From assembly GCA_021203005.1 (NCBI GenBank), contig JAJQCB010000085.1:1-35856 (forward strand): a stretch of 35,856 nucleotides of DNA, written 5' to 3'. Below, piece after piece: positions 23,063-31,102 of this stretch. Below the pieces are notes generated by a model. That model was not told the DNA's origin, made no database searches, and saw only the letters and a program-made list of their open reading frames with translations. Numbering within the stretch: position 1 is the first letter of the stretch; the number at the start of each line of letters is the position of its first letter. The DNA is from Clostridiales bacterium (lineage in GTDB: Bacteria; Bacillota; Clostridia; Lachnospirales; Lachnospiraceae). The position numbers and the translations under genes are program-made.

Positions 23063-24299
23063 GAAAGCAGCTTTTAGTACGGATTGTAATGAAACGGGAT
23101 TGAATAATAATGTTTTTGTATGCGGGGGAAGCGGATGCGGGAAGACGTTGTCAATTACCGAACCCCGTCTTCTGGAGACAAAACAGTCCAGCCTGATCGT
23201 GACTGTGACGAAGAGAAGGATCGTACATAAGTATAAGCCGGTGTTTGAGCAGCGGGGTTATAAAGTGGAGGATCTGAATTATGTCAATCCCCTGGAGAGC
23301 AGCGTCGCCTACGACCCGCTGCAATATGTGGCAAGCTATTCCGATATCCGGTTCCTGAGTGAATCTATTGTTATGGCGAACCCGCGCAAGGAGAAGTCCA
23401 CGGGAGCGGATCCCTATTGGGACGAGGCGGCCATTTCACTCTGTTGTGCGGAAATTGCCTACGTTCTCATGACGGATGAAAACGCTACGCTTGCTGATGT
23501 CCTTGCGTTTCATGACAGGATTTCTTTCTGGGACGAGAACGGGCAGATCGCCACTTCTGTTGACAAAAAATTTGATCGTCTGGAGGACAGGGATCCGACC
23601 TGCTATGCGGTATCCTGCTGGAAGTCTTTCCACCAGCTCCCGATCAGGACCGCCGGCTGCGTATTTGGGGCCTTAAATACGACGATCGATACCATCTTCA
23701 GCCCGGAACTGCGCGAAATGATAGCCACGAAGAGACAAGTGGATTTTGAAAAGTTAGCCACGGAAAAAACCGTCCTGTTTGTATCAACGTCTGCTGTGAA
23801 TCCGGCACTCAACTGTTTCATCAATATGTTCTATGCGCAGGCGTTCAAAAGCCTGTTTGAATACGCGGAAAGCCGGCCGGCCGGCTGGCTGCCGATCCCG
23901 GTACATGTGCTTTGCGACGATTTTGCTACAGGCAGCAGGATACTGAATTTCCCGGAATACATCTCTATTTTCCGCGAAAAGCGGATTTCGGTCACGCTGC
24001 TTGTCCAGTCTGAGTCCCAGCTGGAATCGATGTACGGGCCGAACGATGCGACGACGATCATAAACAACTGTGACACCTACCTCTATATGGGCGGGATGGA
24101 TTTAAAGACCGGGAAGTCGATCAGTGAAAGGCTGAACGTGCCTCTGGATGAGGTCCTTTACATGCCGATCGGCCGGGAATACATATTCCGCAGAGGGCAG
24201 AAGCCGGTTGCTACCAGGCGCTATGATATTATGCGGAATGAACTTTATCTGAAAATCACGGAAGAATACGAGAGTAAGATCCGCAAATCGGAACGGTAA
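23040..24299 (+). CDS. VirD4/TraG-like ATPase without membrane segments
   Basis: A 419-residue P-loop ATPase of the VirD4/TraG (T4CP) superfamily. Walker A is VCGGSGCGKT near residues 26-35, followed by the SLIVTVTKRRIVHKY segment. Walker B is HVLCDDFATG near 300, and sensor-like RISVTLLVQSESQLESMYG and NNCDTYLYMGGMD follow, as in this family. The N-terminal transmembrane region of true coupling proteins is missing and no conjugation genes are nearby. The start at 23040 overlaps the clpP reading frame; ATG 23028 directly abuts GGAGG and is too close. Translational overlap with clpP hints that the two act together, for example as unfoldase or regulator and peptidase. That role is inference. 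Confidence 0.85.
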   Translation: MDKMILGEKAAFSTDCNETGLNNNVFVCGGSGCGKTLSITEPRLLETKQSSLIVTVTKRRIVHKYKPVFEQRGYKVEDLNYVNPLESSVAYDPLQYVASYSDIRFLSESIVMANPRKEKSTGADPYWDEAAISLCCAEIAYVLMTDENATLADVLAFHDRISFWDENGQIATSVDKKFDRLEDRDPTCYAVSCWKSFHQLPIRTAGCVFGALNTTIDTIFSPELREMIATKRQVDFEKLATEKTVLFVSTSAVNPALNCFINMFYAQAFKSLFEYAESRPAGWLPIPVHVLCDDFATGSRILNFPEYISIFREKRISVTLLVQSESQLESMYGPNDATTIINNCDTYLYMGGMDLKTGKSISERLNVPLDEVLYMPIGREYIFRRGQKPVATRRYDIMRNELYLKITEEYESKIRKSER

Positions 24300-24302
24300 A
24301 AA

Positions 24303-24370
24303 ATATTTTTTGTGTCATCGCAGATCTTATCGAAATATGCCATCCTATATGCATGAAGGGAAAGAAGGTC
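24303..24370 (+). promoter_or_regulatory. intergenic region with T6GTGT motif
   Basis: The 71-base gap after the ATPase gene carries TTTTTTGTGTCATCGCAG at 24307-24324, sharing the first ten bases and a following CAG with the intergenic motifs at about 21595 and 29753. Beyond this, AAATAT at about 24332 could serve as a -10 box 17 bases after TTGTGT. Confidence 0.35.
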
Positions 24371-24538
24371 ATGAATGAGAAAAGTATGGATGCTTTGAAT
24401 GATTGTTTCCGTAACAAACGTGCCGGTGAATCTGAGGTAATTGCGAAAGCATGCCAAAGAGCAGCGCGTATGAGGGAATGGAAAGAAAAGGAATCCAAAC
24501 AGGAATGCCGGATATATATTCCGGGAAAGGAAGGATGA
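24371..24538 (+). CDS. small charged protein coupled to the following LRR gene
   Basis: A 55-residue, strongly charged protein (MNEKSMDALNDCFRNKRAGESE..., RAARMREWKEKESKQE). I recognise no family. Its TGA overlaps the ATG of the LRR gene as ATGA (24535-24538), a typical translational coupling, and purine-rich GGGAAAGAAGG precedes its ATG, so it is probably real. ATG 24353 is an alternative start without a ribosome site. Most of it is helical and it may be a partner of the LRR protein. Confidence 0.5.
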   Translation: MNEKSMDALNDCFRNKRAGESEVIAKACQRAARMREWKEKESKQECRIYIPGKEG

Positions 24539-25608
24539 AGAAAATGCTGAAATGGAAAGGGAAATACCTGGAAGGAAGATGCGGGGAGGATGCAGCTTAT
24601 AGATTTAATCTGGGTGTGCTTACGATCTCCGGCAGGGGACGGCTGTATGACTATGAATCGAATTACGTCGATGCCGACAGGAAGTTTGATGTATATGAGA
24701 TCATTGCAGATGCCCAGGAAGAGGTGAACGCCAGACAACGGCGGGATCAATGCCGGGATGCTGATGGATGTGATCCGGGCCAGAAAAGCGCCGATCCGGA
24801 TGTTTTGCATCACGGCGCAGTCCCCTGGGCTGATTACAGAAACGATATCCGGCGGGTCTTGATCGAAAAAGGGATAACCAGCATCGGGAACAACATGTTT
24901 GCAGATTGCGTCAACCTTGAATCCGTGGCAATCCCGGAGGGCGTCACGGTGATCGGATACAATGCTTTCCGAAACTGCCGGAACCTGGTAAGAGTATCGT
25001 TTCCGGGCAGCCTTTTCCGTATCCGGTTTCAGGCATTTGAGGGATGCCATAGCCTGACCCGGGCGCTTATTTTCCCAAAGGTTGGGCTGGGCGAAGATGT
25101 TTTTAAAGACTGCCCCAATCTGAAGTTGTATGTCCGGGAGGGCTCTCCTGCCATGAAATATGCTGTCAGGAACAACATAAATTATGTAAATATGGGTATC
25201 GGCACCAGGCAGGGGAAATCCTCAGCCGGCTGTGATGCGGCGAAACAGAGGAAATGCTCAGCTGACAGCGGTGCGGTCTCAGATCAGGGATTCGAGGAAG
25301 AGTTTTTAAAAGTAGTGAAACAGTATCAGCAGGAGTTGTCTGACGCCAGGCAGTTTGTCGGGATTCTGAAAGACTGTTTCCCGGAGGCGGAAAACCAGAA
25401 GCACGTATTTTTGATGGGGGAATTGTCCCGGCTCGGAATCGTGCAGGCAATCCGTGATGCAGAGGAACTTAATGCCATGCTGCTGCAGCGGTATACGAAA
25501 CGCCTCGTTTCTGATTTTGCTGCAGACGAAAGCTGGGCTGCATGGGCGGTATCGCTCTGGTGTAAATCCTACGGGGTAAATGTTTTGGATAAGCCCTGTT
25601 CGATATAA
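24535..25608 (+). CDS. BspA-type leucine-rich repeat protein with embedded clpP-derived stretch
   Basis: A 357-residue cytosolic protein. It starts with the usual BspA lead-in (WKGKYLEGRCGEDAAYRFNLGVLTISGRGRLYDYES) and continues at PWADYRNDIRRVLIEKGITSIGNNMFADC with about four LRR_5 repeats to residue 200. The rest is helical (FEEEFLKVVKQYQQELSDARQF) ending in a C-terminal domain (ESWAAWAVSLWCKSYGV). Between the lead-in and the first repeat lies an atypical stretch of about 45 residues. Its DNA (24736-24806) is nearly the same as codons 63-88 of the clpP gene 2 kb upstream, but in a different frame. ATG 24535 is coupled to the small gene upstream; ATG 24544 is the alternative. Confidence 0.8.
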   Translation: MKKMLKWKGKYLEGRCGEDAAYRFNLGVLTISGRGRLYDYESNYVDADRKFDVYEIIADAQEEVNARQRRDQCRDADGCDPGQKSADPDVLHHGAVPWADYRNDIRRVLIEKGITSIGNNMFADCVNLESVAIPEGVTVIGYNAFRNCRNLVRVSFPGSLFRIRFQAFEGCHSLTRALIFPKVGLGEDVFKDCPNLKLYVREGSPAMKYAVRNNINYVNMGIGTRQGKSSAGCDAAKQRKCSADSGAVSDQGFEEEFLKVVKQYQQELSDARQFVGILKDCFPEAENQKHVFLMGELSRLGIVQAIRDAEELNAMLLQRYTKRLVSDFAADESWAAWAVSLWCKSYGVNVLDKPCSI

Positions 25609-25666
25609 GGTGTTGATTATGAGTAAAAAATGTAAGCTGAAACTTACAGAATGGGAGGACAAACAG

Positions 25667-26986
25667 ATGGAAGGTTCATTGTTGAAGACAGGGACAACGG
25701 TTGTTGCGGAGAATGGTGCCCGTTACACAGTCCGCAGGTTCCTTGGTTCAGGCGGCCAGGGAGAGGTTTACGATGTGGAAAACGGCAGCGGGCAGCCGTT
25801 TGCCCTGAAGTACTATTTTAAACATTCCGCAACAGACACACAAAAGAGTATTCTGAAAAACCTGATCGCGAAGGGGAGCCCGGATCCCTCTTTCCTCTGG
25901 CCGCTGACTCTGGTATGTTCAGGCCGGGAAAATGACGGCGGATTCGGGTACATCATGGCGCTGCGTCCCAAACAGTACAAGAGCATCGCGGATTTAATGA
26001 AGCGCAGGGTGGACCCGGGCTTTTATGCCATCTGCCGTGCCGCGTTCAATCTCACAAAAGGCTACAGGAAACTCCATGAAAGCGGATACTCATACCGGGA
26101 TATCTCCTGGGGGAACGTTTTTTTCACAACGGAGGGGGACATCCTGATCTGTGACAATGACAATATTTCGGTGGATGGAAAGGATGACAGCGGAGTGCTC
26201 GGGACTCCGGGGTTCATGGCGCCGGAACTGGTGGTGGGGAAGGCGAAACCCACCCCCTCCCGGAACACTGATCTGCATTCGCTTGCCGTATTGCTCTTCT
26301 GCATTTTTTTTATCAGCCATCCATTAAACGGCCAGTTGGAGGCGGAGATCAAATGCATGGACATTTATGCCATGGAGCGTCTCTACGGCGCAGATCCGGT
26401 GTTCATATTTGACCCGGAGGATAAGCGGAACCGGCCGGTGAAAGGCGTGCATGATAATGCGCTGATCTACTGGCAGATATATCCGCAGGAGCTGAAAGAT
26501 CTGTTTACACAGGCCTTTACAGTGGGATTGAAGTCGCCAAACAGGCGCGTCACGGAAAAGCAATGGCTGGACGCGATCGCGAACCTGATGAGCGGGATTA
26601 TGATGTGCCCGAAATGTGGCGCCGAGGTTTTTTACGACAGGCAAAAAGAGCTACATGGAGAAGCGCATTCCTGCTGGAACTGTTCGAATACGCTGGCTGT
26701 CCCTCATAAGCTTGTGGCGGGGAAACATAAAGTATTGCTGACTGCTGAAACCAAACTGAAATCACATTCCATTCATGGCGATTTTGATATGGATAAAACA
26801 GTGGCTGCCGTAGTCAGAAATCCGAAAAACCCTCTGTTGTGGGGCATCCGGAATGGTGAGAACGGTGTAAACTGGACATATGTAAAGAAAGATGGGAGCC
26901 AGATCCCTGTCCCGACAGGCCGCGCTGCCGGCATTGTACCCGGCGTGAAGATAAATTTTGGGGACTGTATTGGTGAAATTATCTGA
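25667..26986 (+). CDS. Ser/Thr protein kinase with C-terminal zinc ribbon, TerY-P triad type
   Basis: A 439-residue protein. Kinase motifs: FLGSGGQGEVYDV (ATP loop) near residues 24-36, FALKYY lysine, YSYRDISWGNVFF as catalytic loop (YRD in place of HRD), ICDNDN replacing DFG, and GTPGFMAPEL. After the kinase, MCPKCGAEVFYDRQ... CWNCSN is a four-cysteine zinc ribbon (about residues 310-345). The last 90 residues are a beta-rich module (KVLLTAETKLKSHSI..., GRAAGIVPGVKINFG) that may be FHA-like. Kinase, vWA and PP2C genes in this order form the TerY-P triad described for Ter-linked stress systems. ATG 25667 has GGGAGGA 7 bases upstream; upstream ATGs at 25620 and 25580 lack a better site. Confidence 0.87.
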   Translation: MEGSLLKTGTTVVAENGARYTVRRFLGSGGQGEVYDVENGSGQPFALKYYFKHSATDTQKSILKNLIAKGSPDPSFLWPLTLVCSGRENDGGFGYIMALRPKQYKSIADLMKRRVDPGFYAICRAAFNLTKGYRKLHESGYSYRDISWGNVFFTTEGDILICDNDNISVDGKDDSGVLGTPGFMAPELVVGKAKPTPSRNTDLHSLAVLLFCIFFISHPLNGQLEAEIKCMDIYAMERLYGADPVFIFDPEDKRNRPVKGVHDNALIYWQIYPQELKDLFTQAFTVGLKSPNRRVTEKQWLDAIANLMSGIMMCPKCGAEVFYDRQKELHGEAHSCWNCSNTLAVPHKLVAGKHKVLLTAETKLKSHSIHGDFDMDKTVAAVVRNPKNPLLWGIRNGENGVNWTYVKKDGSQIPVPTGRAAGIVPGVKINFGDCIGEII

Positions 26987-27043
26987 AACAGAAGAATTAT
27001 GACAAGTAAATTATAAACCTGAAAATCAAAGGAGGAAATGATT

Positions 27044-27781
27044 ATGGCACTGAAATTGAAACGACCCGGCGGAGAATTAGCGACGAGACCACTCCATTTC
27101 TTTTGGATTGTAGACTGTTCCGGCAGTATGTTCGGCGAGAAAATAGGCGCGGTAAACCATGCGATCCAATCCGTGATTCCGGATATGCGGGAGGCAGCGG
27201 AGAGCAACCCCAATGCGCAGCTTTTGGTCCGCACCCTGAGATTTGCGACCGGTGCCTCCTGGATTACGCCCGAACCCGTCCCGATCGAAGATTTTGCCTG
27301 GGACGACCTTGACGCGTCAGGACGGCAGCTGACCAATATGGGCCAGGCCATTGAGATGGTGGCTTCTCAATTAAGAATCCCACCGATGCCTGAGAGGGCG
27401 CTCCCGCCCGTATTGGTCTTGCTCTCGGACGGTCAGCCTACGGATATGGATAATTACAAAAAGAGCCTCAACGATCTGCTTCACCTTCCCTGGGGGAAGA
27501 AGGCTGTCAAAATAGCCATATCCATCGGCAGGGACGCCGACGATACTGTTTTGCAAGATTTTACCGGGAATCCGGAGCTGGTACTGGAAGCTAATAATGC
27601 GTCCATGCTCACCGAAGCCATAAGGTGGGCGTCAACGGCTGTTTCCGCTGTACCCGCTCCTCCATCCAGCATACTGTCTGAGGAGGATAGCAATGGCTCA
27701 CACAGCCCGGCCATGCGGGTACTCAATATCAACAACATTCCGACACCCGACGACGTTATTGATCAGGAGGATGTCTGGTGA
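27044..27781 (+). CDS. vWA domain protein, TerY-like
   Basis: A 245-residue von Willebrand A protein. The metal-dependent adhesion site is complete: FFWIVDCSGSM near residues 18-28 (DxSxS), the threonine in RQLTNMGQAIEM near 90, and VLLSDGQPTD near 125 (final D). There is no signal peptide or membrane segment, so it is cytosolic, as for TerY proteins that join kinase and phosphatase in the TerY-P triad. The tail is flexible (APPSSILSEEDSNG..., PTPDDVIDQED) and acidic, and could be the target of phosphorylation. The ribosome site GGAGGAAA fits ATG 27044 better than ATG 27038. It lies between the kinase and PP2C genes. Confidence 0.9.
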   Translation: MALKLKRPGGELATRPLHFFWIVDCSGSMFGEKIGAVNHAIQSVIPDMREAAESNPNAQLLVRTLRFATGASWITPEPVPIEDFAWDDLDASGRQLTNMGQAIEMVASQLRIPPMPERALPPVLVLLSDGQPTDMDNYKKSLNDLLHLPWGKKAVKIAISIGRDADDTVLQDFTGNPELVLEANNASMLTEAIRWASTAVSAVPAPPSSILSEEDSNGSHSPAMRVLNINNIPTPDDVIDQEDVW

Positions 27782-27799
27782 AAGTGAGGTGGATGGTAA

Positions 27800-28693
27800 A
27801 TGATGTCACGGATGATTTATGGCGAAAGCGTGAGGGGAGCCTCACATATCAGATCTGGTAAACCCTGTGAAGACTCTTTCAAATTCATGGAGATTTCGGG
27901 TCAAGTTTCTCTGCTCGCAGTGGCTGACGGGCATGGCAGCGATGCCTGCCCGTACAGCCGAGACGGGGCGGAAATAGCTGTTGAAGCGTTCTGTTCTGTC
28001 ATGGAACGTCTCGTTGAAAAAAATTTTACGGAAAACTCGGATAAGAATTTCTTCCTGTCTTATCTGAACCGGGATGGGAGTCTGGGTGTGGCCCGCCTTG
28101 TGGAACAGGAATGGAAACAGCGTGTCTGGGAAAGTTACCTTACTAATCATGGTGGGCAGGGGGAATCGGACACCACGGACAGGAACTCTGTTTACCGCTT
28201 ATATGGTTCCACCCTGCTCGGACTTTTGCTTATGGAGGACTATCTCTTCGCATTCCAGATCGGCGACGGTGACATTCTGCCTGTCGATGCGGACCGGGTG
28301 CAGCCGCTGACAGAGGCTGACAAGATCCTTGGTACGGAGACGCACTCGATTTCCTCTGAAAATGCCTGGAAGAACGCGGTCACATCGGTACGCCGTCAGG
28401 AGGACCATCCCCGGCTTTACCTGCTTTCAACGGACGGTTTTTGCAACAGCTACCCCACAACAGAGAGTTTTAAGGAAACCTGCCGGGATTATTATAACGT
28501 CTTACGGGAGTACGGTTTCCAGGCAGTAACAGATAATCTGAAAGACTGGTTGACGGAGACGAGCGATCTCGGATCCGGGGATGATATTACTCTGCTGCTG
28601 GCATATACAGGTGACGAAGAATGCGCAGAAACTGCCGACAGCAGGGCAGAAGAGAGAAGAGATGATATATCCGATGGAGGAGAGCAGGAATGA
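27800..28693 (+). CDS. PP2C-family protein phosphatase
   Basis: A 297-residue PPM/PP2C phosphatase. The family motifs are visible in order: GKPCEDSF near residue 20, LLAVADGHGSD at 37-47 (metal-binding aspartate and glycine), FAFQIGDGDIL near 150, LYLLSTDGFCNSY near 208, and GSGDDITLLLAY near 256. It has no membrane segment. In this setting it should reverse phosphorylation by the kinase encoded at 25667. Its last codons overlap the start of the transglutaminase-like gene as ATGA, so these genes form one operon. GAGGTGGATGG precedes the two adjacent ATG codons at 27800 and 27803. Confidence 0.92.
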   Translation: MMSRMIYGESVRGASHIRSGKPCEDSFKFMEISGQVSLLAVADGHGSDACPYSRDGAEIAVEAFCSVMERLVEKNFTENSDKNFFLSYLNRDGSLGVARLVEQEWKQRVWESYLTNHGGQGESDTTDRNSVYRLYGSTLLGLLLMEDYLFAFQIGDGDILPVDADRVQPLTEADKILGTETHSISSENAWKNAVTSVRRQEDHPRLYLLSTDGFCNSYPTTESFKETCRDYYNVLREYGFQAVTDNLKDWLTETSDLGSGDDITLLLAYTGDEECAETADSRAEERRDDISDGGEQE

Positions 28694-29703
28694 TCACGGA
28701 CAGGTATTATTACAGCCGGCTTTCACGGCAGGAGAGACAAATCTATAAAGCCCTGTACCAGGGTGTGGTAAATTCAGATGCCGGTATTCCGCTGTATAAA
28801 ACAACTTCGGAGACAATCCCGGATCCGGAGGTGATCCGGAGGGTGTTCCGGGCTGTGGCAAGAGATAATCCGCATTTGTTTTATGTCAACCAGACACTGC
28901 TGGAAACCAGGCAGATCGGGAATAAAATGACGTTGGTCCCGCAGTATTTTTACTCGAAAGATGAGATTGCAGCCTGCAATGCCAAAATAGAAGCGGAAGT
29001 CAATCGGATGATAACGGATCTCGGACTGAACCGTCTGCCGCAGCCGGAGGCCGTACATAAAGTCCATGATTATTTTTGCCGGAACATCGCTTATGACACA
29101 GAAGCGGCGGAGAAAGGGATTACCCCCGGCACCATCCATGCATACGCCGCTCCCGGCGTGTTTTTAGAAAAGCGGGCAGTCTGCGAAGGCATTTCCAAAG
29201 CCCTGAAGCTTCTCCTGAATGCGGCGGACATAAAATGCATCCTGGTGGAAGGGAACAGCCTGCCCGACAATGCCCCGCATGCATGGAACATCATCAAAGT
29301 AAATAATGTTCCCTGCCATATGGACCTGACCTGGGATATGACAGGAGGTATGGAGGGGATCACCAGTTATGATTACTACTGCCTGTCGGAAGCGGATATA
29401 TCCAGAGACCACACGGATTTTTCCGGGGTTCCCGTATGCAATTCCGATAGTGAAAACTATTTTCTGAAAAGAGGGCTGGAATTTTATACGCCGGACCAGT
29501 TGAGAACGTATATCAGGCACGGTCTGAAAAAGAAACAAACAGACTTTTATTTCCGATACAGGGGAACGGGGGGAATTGCGCCGGTTATGCAGGAAGAGAT
29601 CGAATTCCTGCAGTGGCAGTTCCCCATGCATGGGATGGAGGGCAGGATCGTCAGCACCATGAGGGAGACGCAGGGTACGGGGCGGATCGTACTTCTTTCC
29701 TGA
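28690..29703 (+). CDS. transglutaminase-like cysteine protease family protein
   Basis: A 337-residue cytosolic protein with a transglutaminase-like core. The cysteine is in KRAVCEGISKALKLLL (about residue 165), the histidine in PHAWNIIKVNN (about 198), and the aspartate in CHMDLTWDMT (about 213), in the canonical C-H-D order. The N-terminal 110 residues are helical and basic, and the final 80 residues contain a short helical tail domain. Members hydrolyse or crosslink peptides; the substrate here is unknown. The four-base overlap with the PP2C gene implies co-translation, adding a protease-like effector to the kinase/vWA/phosphatase triad. The known family supports an enzyme; the link to signalling is inferred from gene order. 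Confidence 0.85.
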   Translation: MITDRYYYSRLSRQERQIYKALYQGVVNSDAGIPLYKTTSETIPDPEVIRRVFRAVARDNPHLFYVNQTLLETRQIGNKMTLVPQYFYSKDEIAACNAKIEAEVNRMITDLGLNRLPQPEAVHKVHDYFCRNIAYDTEAAEKGITPGTIHAYAAPGVFLEKRAVCEGISKALKLLLNAADIKCILVEGNSLPDNAPHAWNIIKVNNVPCHMDLTWDMTGGMEGITSYDYYCLSEADISRDHTDFSGVPVCNSDSENYFLKRGLEFYTPDQLRTYIRHGLKKKQTDFYFRYRGTGGIAPVMQEEIEFLQWQFPMHGMEGRIVSTMRETQGTGRIVLLS

Positions 29704-29752
29704 TTTTTCCGCTCCCGTGCAGAAAATGATAAGAACGAACCGGAACGTATTA

Positions 29753-29780
29753 TTTTTTGTGTACCTTATTTCAGAAATAC
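29753..29780 (+). promoter_or_regulatory. T6GTGT motif upstream of the membrane-anchored protein gene
   Basis: TTTTTTGTGTACCTTATTTCAG matches the motif after the terminator at 21594 almost base for base. It is about 140 bases upstream of the gene at 29894. The surrounding 190-base gap holds no other gene of normal size. Confidence 0.4.
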
Positions 29781-29832
29781 ATTATGGTACACTCTTTTAA
29801 AACAAGGAAACAAAGAGAAAGACAGGAGGAGT

Positions 29833-29865
29833 ATGCCTCAGCCGGTGTTTCCACTGTCATGCTAA
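29833..29865 (+). CDS. possible 10-codon leader peptide
   Basis: ATG 29833 lies 3 bases after the strong ribosome site ACAGGAGGA and opens a frame MPQPVFPLSC that stops at TAA 29863-29865, 28 bases upstream of the next gene. The spacing of the ribosome site is tight. It may be a short leader ORF or an accidental one. Confidence 0.25.
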   Translation: MPQPVFPLSC

Positions 29866-29893
29866 TTCCAAATGGAGAAATGGAGGGCGAAGT

Positions 29894-31039
29894 ATGCAGA
29901 AAGCTAAGATAAAACGAAATATATGGATCATCTTCATCATTTTTTTATGCATACTGGGGATCATCGTTGCAATTTGCGGATCCCATTATTTTCCTCAAAA
30001 ACAATATGAGAAACAGGTTGCGGCAGTTATGGATTTGAGTACCGATGGTGCATATTTATCCGGAAGCGCTGCTGATTCCACCCACTTATATAAAGATATT
30101 TATTCTGTCCTGTTGAAAATGGATGGGGACAATGACTGCAGTGCTTACGTGTCCTTTTCGGATGGGACAACGGTAGATGATGCTTCCGTATCCTGGTTTT
30201 CTGAAGATTCAGTGAAGCTTACCTGGACTGTGCAGGATGAGGATGGGGTATCCTCAACAGAGTCAGTTTCCTTTTCTTTCTGTAATGCTTATCCCAATGG
30301 CTTTTATATCATTTCCGGGTCGGAGCAGGAGATCTATGACTATACGGCTGTACTCGATCGAAGCGGGGCGTATGTTTTTGATTCTGATGATATCACAGAT
30401 GCAGGCGTGTCTTTGAACTATGAAGATATAGATGACTTTTACAAAACAGGAGGCTGTCCGGAAGAGGTCGCAGCACTGCTGTCCGACATGGAAGAAGAGA
30501 GTGAAATGTTTTCCTCCGCAGTTTCCTCAGGCGTCGGATCCGGACAGGATATTTCCTGTGCATACTGTTACGCAAACGGCACTGCATTTGTGACGGCCCG
30601 TTATGAAGAGGAATATTATTATTTCCGCTATCTCTCCGGTCATTGGGAAGCGGCGAAATGCGAAGATGACGAGCCGGTGTTCGCCCTGTATTCTTCCCTG
30701 TTTCTTCTTACATCAACAGATGCCGGGTATCTGGTTGCGTGGCAGCGAAGTTATCAGGGAGATCCTTCTCCTGCCATATATGTGTCGGACGATTATGGAG
30801 AATCTTTTGTAAAGCTGGTGTTTGATATAGAGGTGTCTGCAGCAGAGCTCCTTGATATTCCTTACTATGCTGATATCTCGATTTCAGACACGGGAACAAT
30901 GCAGATTACTCTTGAAGCACACCGTTTCGGGCAGAGTGCAATGGTTATTGAAATCCCTGATTTTGACAGTGTTATGGATGGGGATGGGACGGAAGCATCG
31001 TTTTCTGTGGAAGATATCATTGCTATGCCGGCAAATTAG
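29894..31039 (+). CDS. membrane-anchored extracytoplasmic protein, unknown function
   Basis: A 381-residue protein. After a basic N-terminus (MQKAKIKRN), residues 10-31 (IWIIFIIFLCILGIIVAICG) form one hydrophobic anchor with no lipobox or clear signal peptidase site, so the remaining 350 residues should be outside the membrane. That part is acidic, serine- and tyrosine-rich and beta-like (YVSFSDGTTVDDASVSWF, TSTDAGYLVAWQRSYQG, YVSDDYGESFVKLVF). The SDDYGESFV segment resembles the Asp-box of beta-propellers but is not repeated clearly. I recognise no family. GGAGGG lies before ATG 29894. It is downstream of the signalling operon but separated by 190 bases, so it may be regulated separately. 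Confidence 0.7.
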   Translation: MQKAKIKRNIWIIFIIFLCILGIIVAICGSHYFPQKQYEKQVAAVMDLSTDGAYLSGSAADSTHLYKDIYSVLLKMDGDNDCSAYVSFSDGTTVDDASVSWFSEDSVKLTWTVQDEDGVSSTESVSFSFCNAYPNGFYIISGSEQEIYDYTAVLDRSGAYVFDSDDITDAGVSLNYEDIDDFYKTGGCPEEVAALLSDMEEESEMFSSAVSSGVGSGQDISCAYCYANGTAFVTARYEEEYYYFRYLSGHWEAAKCEDDEPVFALYSSLFLLTSTDAGYLVAWQRSYQGDPSPAIYVSDDYGESFVKLVFDIEVSAAELLDIPYYADISISDTGTMQITLEAHRFGQSAMVIEIPDFDSVMDGDGTEASFSVEDIIAMPAN

Positions 31040-31102
31040 GAGGGGCGTTATGATAGAAAAACAACTTTTGGTGAACCCATGATTATTTGCAAAGGCGTTT
31101 GA

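Noticed and set aside
23040-24299. Interpretation of the VirD4-like gene as part of an integrated conjugative element
   Set aside because: No relaxase, VirB-type genes, integrase or replication genes are in the window and the protein lacks membrane segments.
24256-25050. 264-residue minus-strand ORF opposite the second LRR gene
   Set aside because: It lies antisense to well-supported LRR and ATPase genes and has no family motifs or ribosome site.
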